Shown here: piece by piece, positions 28,941 to 38,221 of the stretch
Numbering within the stretch: position 1 is the stretch's first letter
How the letters are laid out: each line of letters opens with the position of its first letter
Assembly: GCF_017810075.1 (NCBI RefSeq)
Contig: NZ_JADNYK010000003.1
Location: forward strand, 186,001-250,000
Origin: Pseudozobellia sp. WGM2
GTDB taxonomy: Bacteria > Bacteroidota > Bacteroidia > Flavobacteriales > Flavobacteriaceae
DNA: 64,000 nucleotides
Reading direction: 5' to 3'
Made by a program: the position numbers and the translations under genes
Notes under the pieces: generated by a model
The model's database searches: none
Seen by the model: only the letters and a program-made list of their open reading frames with translations
Told to the model about the DNA's origin: nothing

Positions 28941-30224
28941 ATGTCGGGTAAAAGTGTTCTTAAAAGGGTTGATTGGCTAGCCGTTCTTTTCTATCTTCTT
29001 CTAGTCGCCATCGGGTGGCTGAATATATATTCGAGTACGTTTTCAGAATCTGATTCTTCTATTTTCGACTTTGGAACACTACATGGTAAACAGCTATTTT
29101 TCATTGGGGCCAGTTTAGCTTCAATTGTCATACTACTTGCGCTTGAAGCCAATTTCTATGAGCGATTTTCCAGTTTGTTGTATCTCATTAGTATGGTATT
29201 GCTCTTGGGGCTATTTGTATTCGGTAAAACGATTGCCGGTGCCACCTCATGGTACAATCTTGGCTTTTTCAACCTACAACCATCAGAACTCGCAAAAGTA
29301 GCCACGGCTCTTGCCCTCGCCAAATACTTAAGTGATATTCAGACTGATATCAAAAGACGAAAAGATCAACTTTACGCTTTCAGTATTATTTTGATTCCGG
29401 CAATATTGATTATACCTCAACCCGATCCAGGTAGTGCCTTAGTATTCTTTTCTTTATCATTTGTGATCTTTAGGGAAGGACTTCCTTTATACTATCTCGG
29501 CATAGCCCTAATGGCCATTTTAATTTTTATAACAACATTAATGTTCGGTACTATTTGGATAGTAATCTTTATAGCCTTAATGATTATTCTGTTCTTTTTA
29601 TTAAAGAAAAAAAAGTTCAGGGTTCCGGTATTACCTCTAACGGCAGGGGTAATTGTTGCAATTCTCTTTTCGCTATCGGTAGATTTCGTTTTCAACAATG
29701 TGTTCGAGCAAAGACATAGAGACCGATTCAGCCTATGGTTGCGACTTGAAAAAGACCCCAATAAGTTAGAACAGATTAGAAAAACAATTGGTTACAATAC
29801 GTACCAGTCTGAAAAAGCCATAGAATCAGGAGGTTTTTTCGGAAAGGGTTTTCTGGAGGGTACACGCACCAAGGGGGATTTCGTGCCCGAACAACATACT
29901 GACTACATTTTCAGCACCGTTGGTGAAGAATGGGGCTTTATTGGCACATCAACTGTTGTTATTCTCTTTACACTTTTATTGCTTCGGTTGGTCTTTCTTG
30001 CCGAAAGGCAAAAAACTGATTTTAGTCGCATGTATGGTTATGGAGTAGTGTCGATACTGCTTATACACTATTTTATAAATATAGGCATGGTCATTGGCGT
30101 GCTACCGACCATTGGCATACCATTGCCCTTCTTTAGCTATGGGGGTTCGGGCTTGTTGTTTTTTACCGCTCTTCTGTTCGTATTCTTAAAACTAGACGCC
30201 AATCGGCTTAAAGAAGGTATTTAA
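28941..30224 (+). CDS. rodA: Peptidoglycan glycosyltransferase RodA
   Basis: 427 residues, SEDS family, about ten membrane helices. Diagnostic pieces include WYNLGFFNLQPSELAK, IPQPDPGSALVFF, the long extracytoplasmic loop with the catalytic-type EQHTDYIFSTVGEEWGF, and IGIPLPFFSYGGSGLLF. Polymerises glycan strands in the elongasome. Last gene of the mre operon; its stop is separated by 1 nt from the stop of the convergent nuclease gene and no terminator is visible between them. Confidence 0.97.
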   Translation: MSGKSVLKRVDWLAVLFYLLLVAIGWLNIYSSTFSESDSSIFDFGTLHGKQLFFIGASLASIVILLALEANFYERFSSLLYLISMVLLLGLFVFGKTIAGATSWYNLGFFNLQPSELAKVATALALAKYLSDIQTDIKRRKDQLYAFSIILIPAILIIPQPDPGSALVFFSLSFVIFREGLPLYYLGIALMAILIFITTLMFGTIWIVIFIALMIILFFLLKKKKFRVPVLPLTAGVIVAILFSLSVDFVFNNVFEQRHRDRFSLWLRLEKDPNKLEQIRKTIGYNTYQSEKAIESGGFFGKGFLEGTRTKGDFVPEQHTDYIFSTVGEEWGFIGTSTVVILFTLLLLRLVFLAERQKTDFSRMYGYGVVSILLIHYFINIGMVIGVLPTIGIPLPFFSYGGSGLLFFTALLFVFLKLDANRLKEGI

Positions 30225-30225
30225 A

Positions 30226-31029
30226 CTATTGAAACCTCCAACCTGTAACATCTACAGTTGATTCTAAATCGGCTTCAATCTTATCGGAAAGCTTTTCAAA
30301 GAAGTCTATCCCCGTTCTTTGCTCGATTTCATCTACCGTTACCGCAAATTCACGAAGTGGATTTGTACTTTCTTTCCCCAGAAATAAAAACCCGAGCATT
30401 TTGGTCGAATTGCCTTCTTGTCTAGCCAAAATCTTATAATAATAATGGGGCACATCTACATCTTCTTCTCCTATTTCTTCAAGTCCGTTCTCTAAAACTC
30501 CGCCGGTAACTACAAAAATCTCCCCATATTGTTTGGCCCATTGGCGCACTTGCATTTCAAGTCGGTTCCAGATTCCAGCATTGAACGCTCTGTCTTGTGG
30601 GCTTATATTACTCGTATAAAATGTTTCATTATAGGCTTGCTCAGAAAATTTACGGTCACCGGCCGGGCAAAGATGACCTCTATCGTACCCGGAACCTTTG
30701 TAATTGCGCCAATCGGCAGATTTAGTCTTTACCTTAGGGTCTTCAATGAAATATGGACGCTTTCGTTGATCATTTGTCAAATGTTCACGCTTTAAAGTAT
30801 ACGCGACCCATTCGGCTTGCTCATAAGGCTCGTTATACGAGAGTGCAAAATGACTATGGTTGATCACAGCACCCGTAGTTGAGCTAGGTAAAAAGTCAAA
30901 AGCAATTTCAGTAACCAACCCTTTCTGAGATTCATCGGAATAGGTGGCTGGGGTATAGAAATTATCAAAGACCCAAAAACCTACTATACAACAAATCAAA
31001 ATTATAGTATATACGGTTTTTCTTTTCAT
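30226..31029 (-). CDS. Membrane-anchored DNA/RNA non-specific endonuclease
   Basis: 267 residues from the ATG at 31029; a TTG three codons upstream is a poor alternative. A single N-terminal helix (TVYTIILICCIVGFWVFDNF) acts as uncleaved anchor or signal. The catalytic beta-beta-alpha-metal motif reads YDRGHLCPAGDR with the general-base histidine near residue 119, followed by NISPQDRAFNAGIWNRLE supplying the metal-binding asparagine. This is the NucA/Serratia nuclease family. It may salvage extracellular nucleic acid or degrade incoming DNA at the envelope. Not part of the mre operon; transcribed from its own promoter towards rodA. Confidence 0.92.
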   Translation of the reverse strand: MKRKTVYTIILICCIVGFWVFDNFYTPATYSDESQKGLVTEIAFDFLPSSTTGAVINHSHFALSYNEPYEQAEWVAYTLKREHLTNDQRKRPYFIEDPKVKTKSADWRNYKGSGYDRGHLCPAGDRKFSEQAYNETFYTSNISPQDRAFNAGIWNRLEMQVRQWAKQYGEIFVVTGGVLENGLEEIGEEDVDVPHYYYKILARQEGNSTKMLGFLFLGKESTNPLREFAVTVDEIEQRTGIDFFEKLSDKIEADLESTVDVTGWRFQ

Positions 31030-31246
31030 ACATTTCAAAAGTAAAATAATCTCAGATCTTAAATCAGTTTTAACAGGATATTTGAACAGGAATGGATGGC
31101 TAAACTATTTATTCAACATTGTAAGTTCACCCTTTGTTCTACGACAAAACTAAGGAGGAAATAAGCTCTCATTTTAAGTTTATAGGATAGTTTAATTCTA
31201 CGACCTTTTCTATCTTGTTTCCACTTTAAAAAAGAAGATTCTATAT

Positions 31247-31711
31247 ATGTTAACTTGGAAAGACATTATTAATTTTAGCGTAAAAGGAAACCCAGAGCCC
31301 GATAAAAGAGTTGAAAAAACTGAGGCGGAATGGCGTGAAGTTTTGACACCTGAACAGTTTTATATTACTAGACAAAAGGGTACTGAACCCGCACATACCG
31401 GGGCCTTATGTAGTGCCCATGAAGCAGGAAAGTATAACTGCATTTGTTGCGACACACCCCTATTCGATTCAACTATCAAATTCGAATCGGGTACAGGCTG
31501 GCCCAGTTTCACCCAACCTATCGAAGAAAATGCCATCAAATATGAGCGAGATACTACCTTTGGCATGGTACGAGTTGAGGTAATGTGCAATACTTGTGAC
31601 GCTCATTTAGGCCATGTTTTCCCAGACGGACCAGAACCAAGTGGCCTTCGGTACTGTGTAAATTCAGATTCATTGCAACTACAAAAAGAAAAATTAAGTC
31701 ATGAACAATAA
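31247..31711 (+). CDS. msrB: Peptide-methionine (R)-S-oxide reductase MsrB
   Basis: 154 residues. Zinc-binding CxxC pairs in NCICCDTPL and MCNTCDAHLGH, substrate region GTGWPSF, and catalytic cysteine in RYCVNSDSL near the C-terminus. Reduces the R-sulfoxide of methionine in proteins. No signal peptide, so cytoplasmic. First gene of a four-gene repair operon; its stop overlaps the msrA start by 11 nt. Confidence 0.96.
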   Translation: MLTWKDIINFSVKGNPEPDKRVEKTEAEWREVLTPEQFYITRQKGTEPAHTGALCSAHEAGKYNCICCDTPLFDSTIKFESGTGWPSFTQPIEENAIKYERDTTFGMVRVEVMCNTCDAHLGHVFPDGPEPSGLRYCVNSDSLQLQKEKLSHEQ

Positions 31712-32252
31712 TAGTTTGGAAATCGCCACACTTGGTGGCGGATGTTTTTGGTGCGTTGAGGCTCTACTTCAACAAATCAGAGGGGTAGATAAAGTAATAT
31801 CGGGTTACAGTGGTGGAAACGCTCCCGGAAAGCCAACATATAAGGAAGTTTGCTCAGGGCTCACAGGACATGCGGAAGTCGTTCAAGTCAGTTTCGACCC
31901 TAGCGAAATTTCGTACAAAGACCTATTGACCATTTTTATGACCAGTCACGACCCAACTACATTAAATCAACAAGGTGGTGATATCGGAACCCAATACCGT
32001 TCTGTAATTTATTTTCATAACGCAACTCAAAAAGAAACGGCAGAAGAAGTTATCAAAGAACTGGCACCTTATTTCGACAACCCAATTGTTACCGAAATAA
32101 GTGCTGCTGAAACTTTTCACGAGGCTGAAGCGTACCACCAAGACTATTATCGAAATAACACTACCCAGGGGTACTGTAATGCCGTAATTACACCCAAACT
32201 GGCAAAGCTACGCAAAGCCCACTCAAACAAGTTGAAAAGCGTTTCTACATAG
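31701..32252 (+). CDS. msrA: Peptide-methionine (S)-S-oxide reductase MsrA
   Basis: 183 residues. GGGCFWCVEA with catalytic C15, then GVDKVISGYSGG, HAEVVQVSFDP, FMTSHDPTTLNQQGGDIGTQYRS and AEAYHQDYY are standard MsrA landmarks. Reduces the S-sulfoxide epimer, complementing MsrB. Cytoplasmic. Translationally coupled to msrB. Confidence 0.96.
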   Translation: MNNNSLEIATLGGGCFWCVEALLQQIRGVDKVISGYSGGNAPGKPTYKEVCSGLTGHAEVVQVSFDPSEISYKDLLTIFMTSHDPTTLNQQGGDIGTQYRSVIYFHNATQKETAEEVIKELAPYFDNPIVTEISAAETFHEAEAYHQDYYRNNTTQGYCNAVITPKLAKLRKAHSNKLKSVST

Positions 32253-32257
32253 TATAC

Positions 32258-32512
32258 ATGAGTAAGCTTCGTGAAAGAATTCAGAAGTTACCCATCGGAT
32301 ATTCAGTGGTATTTTTTAAATCTAAGAAATATGGGGTTTCACGTAGTGACTTCAATAATGGACGAAGTGTAAAGCTGTTCGCCGAAGAACTAGGCGACAA
32401 TGATTTTATTAGTTTGAACTACTACATTACCGACCAAGCGGATTGTCTAAAACCCTGTGAAATGCCAAAACAGAAAGTGATCGATTTTTTAAACGGGTAC
32501 CAATTTGCATAA
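32258..32512 (+). CDS. Small conserved protein in the msr operon, function unknown
   Basis: 84 residues, 5 bp after msrA and 6 bp before the second msrA, so co-transcribed. No signal peptide or membrane helix. Features: basic N-terminus SKLRERIQKLPIGYSVVFFKSKKYGVSR, then GRSVKLFAEELGDNDFISLNYYI and a late CLKPCEMP with a CxxxC pair. It looks like a compact alpha/beta protein. I do not recognise a named family; the cysteine pair and context raise the possibility that it delivers electrons to, or adapts, one of the reductases. Confidence 0.8.
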   Translation: MSKLRERIQKLPIGYSVVFFKSKKYGVSRSDFNNGRSVKLFAEELGDNDFISLNYYITDQADCLKPCEMPKQKVIDFLNGYQFA

Positions 32513-32518
32513 TTTTCT

Positions 32519-33016
32519 ATGGATAAGATAGCCATGGGCGGCGGATGTCATTGGTGTACCGAAGCTGTATTTCAAGAACTCAACGGAGTACAAAAAGTTG
32601 AGCAAGGTTTTGTAGCTTCAAACGAGAAAACATCATCATTTTCAGAAGCAGTGATTGTTCATTTTGATAATAACGTTATATCCTTATCCGACTTAATAAA
32701 AATTCATTTGTACACCCACCGTAGCACTTCGAACCATAGTATGCGAGATAAGTACCGCTCGGCAATTTACACCTTTACTTTCGAACAACACCGAGAGGCC
32801 GAAAATGCGCTAAAGCAATTGCAATCTGAATTTCAGTTACCCCTAGTCACTAAGGTTTTACCTTTCTCACAATTTAAGCCCAGCGCTGAGCACTTTAGAA
32901 ATTACTATTCGAAAAATCCGGAGAAACCATTTTGCAAAAGGTACATAGACCCCAAACTAGAACTGTTGCAAAAACGTTTTTCCAAGAAATTGGCAGATAA
33001 AAAATCTTTAAGCTAG
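32519..33016 (+). CDS. Divergent second MsrA-like reductase
   Basis: 165 residues. MsrA fold with MGGGCHWCTEAVF (C10, C13) replacing the usual GCFW, so the conserved active-site phenylalanine that packs against the substrate methyl group is histidine. Other MsrA features remain but are altered: EAVIVHFDNN for the usual AEVVxVxFDP, HLYTHRSTSNHSMRDKYRSAIY, and AEHFRNYYSKNPEKPFC in place of AEAYHQDYY. It is probably still a thiol oxidoreductase acting on a different or free sulfoxide. Fourth gene of the operon; followed by a bidirectional terminator. Confidence 0.85.
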   Translation: MDKIAMGGGCHWCTEAVFQELNGVQKVEQGFVASNEKTSSFSEAVIVHFDNNVISLSDLIKIHLYTHRSTSNHSMRDKYRSAIYTFTFEQHREAENALKQLQSEFQLPLVTKVLPFSQFKPSAEHFRNYYSKNPEKPFCKRYIDPKLELLQKRFSKKLADKKSLS

Positions 33017-33026
33017 AAAAATTAAA

Positions 33027-33058
33027 AAGCCCCGAACTTTCATTCGGGGCTTCTCTAT
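33027..33058. terminator. Bidirectional terminator between the msr operon and prc
   Basis: AAGCCCCGAA (33027-33036) pairs with TTCGGGGCTT (33043-33052), 6-nt loop. The T-rich tail is stronger on the minus strand (TTTTTAATTTTT), so it mainly serves prc, but can also stop the msr transcript. Confidence 0.85.
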
Positions 33059-33072
33059 CTACAAAATATTAT

Positions 33073-35217
33073 TTATCCCTTTACGGCAAGTTTGCCATGC
33101 TTGATATTATTTGTTTTTAGATCTTGAAGCACATTCACCGCTTCTTCAACATAAACATCTTTAGCCAAATTTTTATGCCATCTGTCACGCTTCTCTCTTA
33201 AGACAGAGTCTTTCGTGAATAATTCTTCTTCATACTTTAAAGATTCAAACGATAATTTCGAATCGTACTCAGCAATTGTCTTGAAATAATCAGATTTCAG
33301 CTTATGCTTTTGTTCTTCCTTACGGTATGCCTCATAATTCAACGAAATTTCGGTTTCATCTTGCTCTGACTTTAACCATTTGGCATTTTCTTCAATCAAT
33401 TTTATCTGGGCATTATTCGCCATTCTCTTAGAGCTGTTCGAAACTGTCTGCTCATAATCGATATAACCATCCCAAGGTTTATAATCTGCAGGCGATATTT
33501 TATCCCATCCTAACGGATTCGATTGATCTCGTTCACCCAAATCGATATAGCTGTATTTATCTGGAACGACCACATCACTTTTAACCCCTTCCAGTTGAGT
33601 TGAACCCCCGTTTATTCTATAGAATTTCTGGGTAGTCAATTTTATAGCGCCAAGTTCACCATGCTCATTACTGCGCACAATATTATCCAAAGGAATTACA
33701 TTCTGAACGGTACCCTTACCGAATGTCTGCTTACTACCAATAACAATGGCCCTTTTATAATCTTGCATTGCAGCAGCCAAAATTTCAGATGCCGATGCTG
33801 AAAGTTCATTGACCAAAATCACCAACGGGCCATCCCATTGAATACGCTCATCCTTATCATCATACACATCTTTGCCTTTGCCCGAAGAACGTACTTGAAC
33901 GATAGGCCCATCTTTAATGAAGAGACCGGCCATCTCTACTACGGTTTTCAAAGATCCGCCACCATTATCACGTAAATCAAGAATTAAGCCCTCGACACCT
34001 TCCTGTTTCAAACGGTCAACTTCTTTAGCCACATCGGTCGCCGCATTACGTTCTGTATAATCATCAAAATCTACATAAAACTTTGGTAAATCGATCAACC
34101 CATATTTTTTATCATCTTTGATAATATTAGCTGATTTGGCAAAAGATTCTTCTAGTTCGACTACATCACGAGTTAGGGCTACAGTTTCCATCGAACCATC
34201 GATTTTTCGAACGGTAAGATTCACTTTGGTGCCTTTTGGACCTTTAATCAACTCAATGGCATCGTCTAAACGCATACCCACTATATTAATGGGCTCTTCC
34301 CCTTCCTGGCCAACTTTTAAAATAAGATCTCCAACTTCTAATTGACCATCTCGCCATACCGGACCGCCAGAAATTATATCATCTATCTTAGCTCCCTCAG
34401 GTTTTTTCTGCAAGCGAGCTCCGATACCCTCAAACTTGCCCGACATGCTCATATCGAACCTCTCTTTGTCTTTAGGAGCAAAATAAAAAGTATGGGGGTC
34501 AAACTCATCGACTATAGTATTGATGTATTGAACAAACCAATCTTTACGCTCCAAATCGTCAACGAAATCGAAGAACTCGTCCAGGGTTTTTTTTGTCGAT
34601 GCTCTAGAAGAGACCTCTGCTTCATCGGCAGTCATTGGTTTATCTTCTGCTTTGCCGCTATCTTCATCATTAAACTCTCCGGCCTTTTGAATTTGGCGCA
34701 TTTTCGAGTCATAAGTTCCTAAAGTTGCATACTTAAGTTGCAACCTCCACCGCTCTTTCAGGTTTTCCCTATCTGCTGCGAACGACATTTTCTCGTAATC
34801 AATATTGATATTCTCGTTAGCACCATAATCGAAAGGAGTTTCCAAAACCTCTTTGTAAATTACCTTGGCCTCTCCCATGCGTTTGATCAAACGCTCATAA
34901 ACCAAATTAAAAAACGAGATATCGGTACTTTTTATTTGATCGTCAAGTTGAAATTTATACTGCTCGAACTCTTTAATATCCTCATCAAGAAAATAACGTT
35001 TTGTGGGATCGATTACATCGATAAAATCATTGAAGACATTGACCGAAAAATCATCGTTGATATCTTTTGGCTCATAATGCCCCTTTTGTAAAACGTAAGT
35101 AATAAGATCTAGAAGTAATTTATCTTTATCATCATTTTCGAAAGACTTATTCGTAAAGCCACATGAAGCAACAGAAATAAGCATCACCCCGAGTATATAG
35201 GCTAAATTTCGTTTCAT
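33073..35217 (-). CDS. prc: Carboxy-terminal processing (tail-specific) protease
   Basis: 714 residues, S41A family. Lipoprotein-like signal peptide ending SVASC (C19), N-terminal helical domain, PDZ domain around 245-330 (GIGARLQKKPEGAKIDDI, GGPVWRDGQLEVGDLIL), then the catalytic core with LDLRDNGGGSL, the nucleophile-bearing NELSASASEI and the lysine of GKGTVQ; C-terminal DUF3340-type helical region rich in lysine. It degrades periplasmic proteins with accessible C-termini and is linked to envelope turnover. Monocistronic. Confidence 0.93.
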   Translation of the reverse strand: MKRNLAYILGVMLISVASCGFTNKSFENDDKDKLLLDLITYVLQKGHYEPKDINDDFSVNVFNDFIDVIDPTKRYFLDEDIKEFEQYKFQLDDQIKSTDISFFNLVYERLIKRMGEAKVIYKEVLETPFDYGANENINIDYEKMSFAADRENLKERWRLQLKYATLGTYDSKMRQIQKAGEFNDEDSGKAEDKPMTADEAEVSSRASTKKTLDEFFDFVDDLERKDWFVQYINTIVDEFDPHTFYFAPKDKERFDMSMSGKFEGIGARLQKKPEGAKIDDIISGGPVWRDGQLEVGDLILKVGQEGEEPINIVGMRLDDAIELIKGPKGTKVNLTVRKIDGSMETVALTRDVVELEESFAKSANIIKDDKKYGLIDLPKFYVDFDDYTERNAATDVAKEVDRLKQEGVEGLILDLRDNGGGSLKTVVEMAGLFIKDGPIVQVRSSGKGKDVYDDKDERIQWDGPLVILVNELSASASEILAAAMQDYKRAIVIGSKQTFGKGTVQNVIPLDNIVRSNEHGELGAIKLTTQKFYRINGGSTQLEGVKSDVVVPDKYSYIDLGERDQSNPLGWDKISPADYKPWDGYIDYEQTVSNSSKRMANNAQIKLIEENAKWLKSEQDETEISLNYEAYRKEEQKHKLKSDYFKTIAEYDSKLSFESLKYEEELFTKDSVLREKRDRWHKNLAKDVYVEEAVNVLQDLKTNNIKHGKLAVKG

Positions 35218-35341
35218 ATAAATTTAAATTTCGAAGTTTAAAGGGCCGTTCGAAATAGCGATCAGAACCCCCTTAATTAAAAGTATGAATTCCCTAAGAT
35301 ACAGAAAAAACCATGCCACCTTTGAAGAGGGGCATTAATAT

Positions 35342-35372
35342 TTTGTTAAACGAACTTAGGCCGATATGTTTT
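35342..35372 (+). promoter_or_regulatory. Promoter of the surE-lpxB-comEC run
   Basis: TTTG (35342-35345), 19-nt spacer, TATGTTTT (35365-35372), one mismatch from TAnnTTTG. It lies 34 nt before the surE ATG. Confidence 0.55.
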
Positions 35373-35406
35373 CTAAAACGTATTTTTATGCCATAAAGTA
35401 TCTGAT

Positions 35407-36192
35407 ATGAAAAAACCTTTGATCCTGGTTACGAATGATGATGGAATTACCGCTCCGGGGCTTCGAGCACTTATAGGGTACATGAAAAAAATAGGGGATG
35501 TCGTGGTTGTGGCGCCTGACAGTCCGCAATCAGGTAAAGGCCATGCAATTACTATTGACAACACCTTATTTTCAGCGAAGTTGGTTATCGATAAAGAAGA
35601 GGGCACTCCACTTGAGTATAGTTGTAGCGGTACACCCGCCGATTGTGTAAAACTGGCCTTGCAAGAACTTCTTGACCGTCGCCCTGATATTTGTGTTAGC
35701 GGTATTAATCACGGGTCGAATTCCTCCATCAACGTAATTTACTCTGGTACCATGAGTGCAGCAATAGAAGCAGGTATCGAAGGTATACCTGCCATTGGTT
35801 TTTCTCTGTGCGATTACGCTTGGGACGCTGATTTTGAAGCAGCCGATGACGCCATTACCTCTATTGTTCAGAAAGCACTCGAATATGGCATACCCAAAGG
35901 GGTGGTACTCAACGTGAATATACCTAAAGCGGATAAAGAACAATTAAAAGGAATTAAAGTCTGCCGTCAAGCTCGGGCCAATTGGAAAGAGCAATTCGAC
36001 AAACGTAAAAGTCCGTCTGGGCGTGATTACTACTGGCTGTCAGGTGAATTCGAGCTCTTGGACCAAGGTGAGGACACCGATGAATGGGCATTGTCAAATA
36101 ATTATATTTCTGTGGTACCCACCCAATTTGACCTTACCGCCCATCATGCCATTCAAGGCCTCAACGAATGGGGGTTTACAAAGAAATCTTAG
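35407..36192 (+). CDS. surE: 5'/3'-nucleotidase SurE
   Basis: 261 residues. N-terminal VTNDDGITAPGL with metal-binding D11 and D12, APDSPQSGKGHAIT, the SGTPADCVK loop and SGINHGSN with its metal-binding asparagine are all present. SurE dephosphorylates nucleoside 5'- and 3'-monophosphates under stress. First gene of a plus-strand run: a small membrane protein, lpxB, a C40 peptidase and comEC follow. Confidence 0.95.
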   Translation: MKKPLILVTNDDGITAPGLRALIGYMKKIGDVVVVAPDSPQSGKGHAITIDNTLFSAKLVIDKEEGTPLEYSCSGTPADCVKLALQELLDRRPDICVSGINHGSNSSINVIYSGTMSAAIEAGIEGIPAIGFSLCDYAWDADFEAADDAITSIVQKALEYGIPKGVVLNVNIPKADKEQLKGIKVCRQARANWKEQFDKRKSPSGRDYYWLSGEFELLDQGEDTDEWALSNNYISVVPTQFDLTAHHAIQGLNEWGFTKKS

Positions 36193-36214
36193 ATTAAAAT
36201 GAAATACGATTTCA

Positions 36215-36499
36215 ATGAACAATAAGAAAGAATTAATAATTGGCTTCCTAGTAGGGCTTATCGCCAATGCGATAGGCACTTTACTCTATATACTTTTGTT
36301 TTCCGATTTAGGCATTGTAGAAACTTTCGAAGCGGCCGTAGCACAAGAACACGTGGGCAGTCTTTTAGCTCTAGGCGCTATTTTGAACTTATTGGCCTTT
36401 TTCGCATTTTTAAGATTACGCCGCGACCAGAGGGCCAAAGGGGTTTTAATTGCTACCATCTTAACCGCCATGGTCATTCTATACTATAAAGTTTTTTAA
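36215..36499 (+). CDS. Small three-helix membrane protein
   Basis: 94 residues, 22 bp after surE and 19 bp before lpxB. Three hydrophobic segments: ELIIGFLVGLIANAIGTLLY, SLLALGAILNLLAFFAFL and VLIATILTAMVILYYKVF. No motif I recognise. Conserved position between surE and lpxB is known from other flavobacteria to my recollection, and suggests a minor role linked to lipid A synthesis at the membrane, but this is speculation. Confidence 0.75.
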   Translation: MNNKKELIIGFLVGLIANAIGTLLYILLFSDLGIVETFEAAVAQEHVGSLLALGAILNLLAFFAFLRLRRDQRAKGVLIATILTAMVILYYKVF

Positions 36500-36518
36500 C
36501 AGCTTATAAACCCAGCAC

Positions 36519-37631
36519 ATGAAATACTACATTATTGCGGGCGAAGCATCGGGAGACCTTCATGGTTCGAACCTGATCAAAGCTTTACAGGTAAAAGATA
36601 GAAATGCAGATATTCGATGTTGGGGCGGTGATTTGATGCAACAGGCTGGTGGGGTTTTAGTACGCCACTACAAAGAAATGGCCTTTATGGGCTTTTTAGA
36701 AGTGCTACTCAATCTTGGTAAAATATCGAACGCCATAAAATTCTGTAAAACAGATATTGAAGAGTTCAAACCCGATGTTATCATATTCATCGATTACTCG
36801 GGCTTTAACCTGCGAATAGCAAAATGGGCCAAACAAAAGGGCTACAAAACCAATTACTACATTTCTCCACAAATATGGGCTTCTAGAGAAGGAAGAATAA
36901 AGGATATCAAACGGGATATCGATGCCATGTATATCATATTACCTTTTGAGAAAGATTTTTACGAAAAGAAACATAAATACCCTGTTGAATTTGTCGGACA
37001 TCCACTACTAGATGCCATTGGAGAACGGAAACCAGTAGATAGCAATAATTTCAGGAATGAGTTTCAATTAGACGCCACAAAACCCATTATAGCACTTTTA
37101 CCCGGAAGCCGAAAGCAAGAAGTTCAAAAAATGCTGTCGGTAATGCTATCGGTCGTGAAAGATTTCTCCGAACATCAATTTGTAATCGCCGGCGCACCTA
37201 GCCTTGATGAAGATTTCTATCTACCTTATTTGAAGAACCCGCAGGTTAGCTTTGTTATTAACAGAACCTACGATCTTTTAAGTATCTCTCATGCAGCGTT
37301 GGTGACCAGCGGCACAGCTACTTTAGAAACCGCCATTTTTAAAGTACCGCAAGTGGTTTGCTATAAAGCCAACTGGCTATCATATCAGATTGCCAAGCGT
37401 ATAATTACTTTAGAATTCATCTCTTTGGTCAATCTTATTATGAAAAAAGAAGTAGTCAAAGAATTGATACAAGACGATTTGAATACCAAAAACCTCAAAT
37501 CTGAGCTGCTCAAAATTTTAGATGGCCCTAATAGACACGCACAATTAGAAGCCTATTCGAAACTCGAAAAACTATTGGGCGGTAGGGGTGCCAGTGAGAA
37601 CGCAGCTTCACGTATTGTAGAAAATGCTTAA
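36519..37631 (+). CDS. lpxB: Lipid-A-disaccharide synthase LpxB
   Basis: 370 residues. GT19 family: starts MKYYIIAGEASGDLHGSNL, with MAFMGFLEVL, IDYSGFNLRIAKWAK, YYISPQIWAS, FVGHPLLDAI, ALLPGSRKQEVQ and SGTATLETAIF. Condenses UDP-diacylglucosamine with lipid X to give the lipid A disaccharide, at the inner-membrane surface. Its stop lies 37 bp before the preferred start of the next gene. Confidence 0.97.
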   Translation: MKYYIIAGEASGDLHGSNLIKALQVKDRNADIRCWGGDLMQQAGGVLVRHYKEMAFMGFLEVLLNLGKISNAIKFCKTDIEEFKPDVIIFIDYSGFNLRIAKWAKQKGYKTNYYISPQIWASREGRIKDIKRDIDAMYIILPFEKDFYEKKHKYPVEFVGHPLLDAIGERKPVDSNNFRNEFQLDATKPIIALLPGSRKQEVQKMLSVMLSVVKDFSEHQFVIAGAPSLDEDFYLPYLKNPQVSFVINRTYDLLSISHAALVTSGTATLETAIFKVPQVVCYKANWLSYQIAKRIITLEFISLVNLIMKKEVVKELIQDDLNTKNLKSELLKILDGPNRHAQLEAYSKLEKLLGGRGASENAASRIVENA

Positions 37632-37668
37632 TTTTGGTATCCGGGTGAAGTGTTCATTACTTGGATCT

Positions 37669-38220
37669 ATGCGCAAAATCATTTACATTCTACTTATTCT
37701 ATCGCTCGCAAACTGTGGGGTTTCAAAAAAGAAAACTACCTACAGTAAAACGAGAAAGGTAAGTGTTGCACCCAACAAGAACCAAAACCTTTCAAAAGAA
37801 ACTCCCGTTCCCAAGCGTGCTTTCTCCCGTAAAATGGGCAAGGCCGACGAAATTATTGAGACTGCACTTCAATTCTCAGGCGTTCGCTATAAGTACGGGG
37901 GTACTACTAAAAAGGGAATGGATTGTTCAGGCCTCCTTTATGTCGCCTTTGGAGAAAACGATGTGAAACTGCCCCGTACCTCGTACCACATGGCCGAAGA
38001 AGGCAAACGCATTGGCATAAATAATGTTGAAAAAGGTGACCTTTTATTTTTTAGGACAAGTAGGCGAGCCAAGCGTATAAACCATGTCGGCATGGTGGTC
38101 GCAGTCGAGAATAATGAAGTCAAATTTGTACATGCTTCCTCTTCAAGGGGTGTAATCGTCTCTTCCTTGCGTGAAGGGTATTGGAACAGTGCTTTTGTAA
38201 AGGCCACACGCGTACTCTAA
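37669..38220 (+). CDS. NlpC/P60 (C40) peptidoglycan endopeptidase lipoprotein
   Basis: 183 residues from the ATG at 37669, chosen because it directly begins a lipoprotein signal peptide (MRKIIYILLILSLANC); the upstream ATG at 37624 would overlap lpxB and bury the signal. The C40 domain starts near residue 65: YKYGGTTKKGMDCSGLLY with the catalytic cysteine, LPRTSYHMAEEGK, NHVGMVVAVENN with the catalytic histidine and FVHASSSRGV. Cleaves gamma-D-glutamyl-diamino-acid bonds in peptidoglycan stems. Immediately precedes comEC (1 bp). Confidence 0.93.
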   Translation: MRKIIYILLILSLANCGVSKKKTTYSKTRKVSVAPNKNQNLSKETPVPKRAFSRKMGKADEIIETALQFSGVRYKYGGTTKKGMDCSGLLYVAFGENDVKLPRTSYHMAEEGKRIGINNVEKGDLLFFRTSRRAKRINHVGMVVAVENNEVKFVHASSSRGVIVSSLREGYWNSAFVKATRVL

Positions 38221-38221
38221 T

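Noticed and set aside
31150-31165. AAGGAGG-like Shine-Dalgarno upstream of msrB suggesting a missed small gene
   Set aside because: No start codon lies at a suitable distance and the following frame has early stops.
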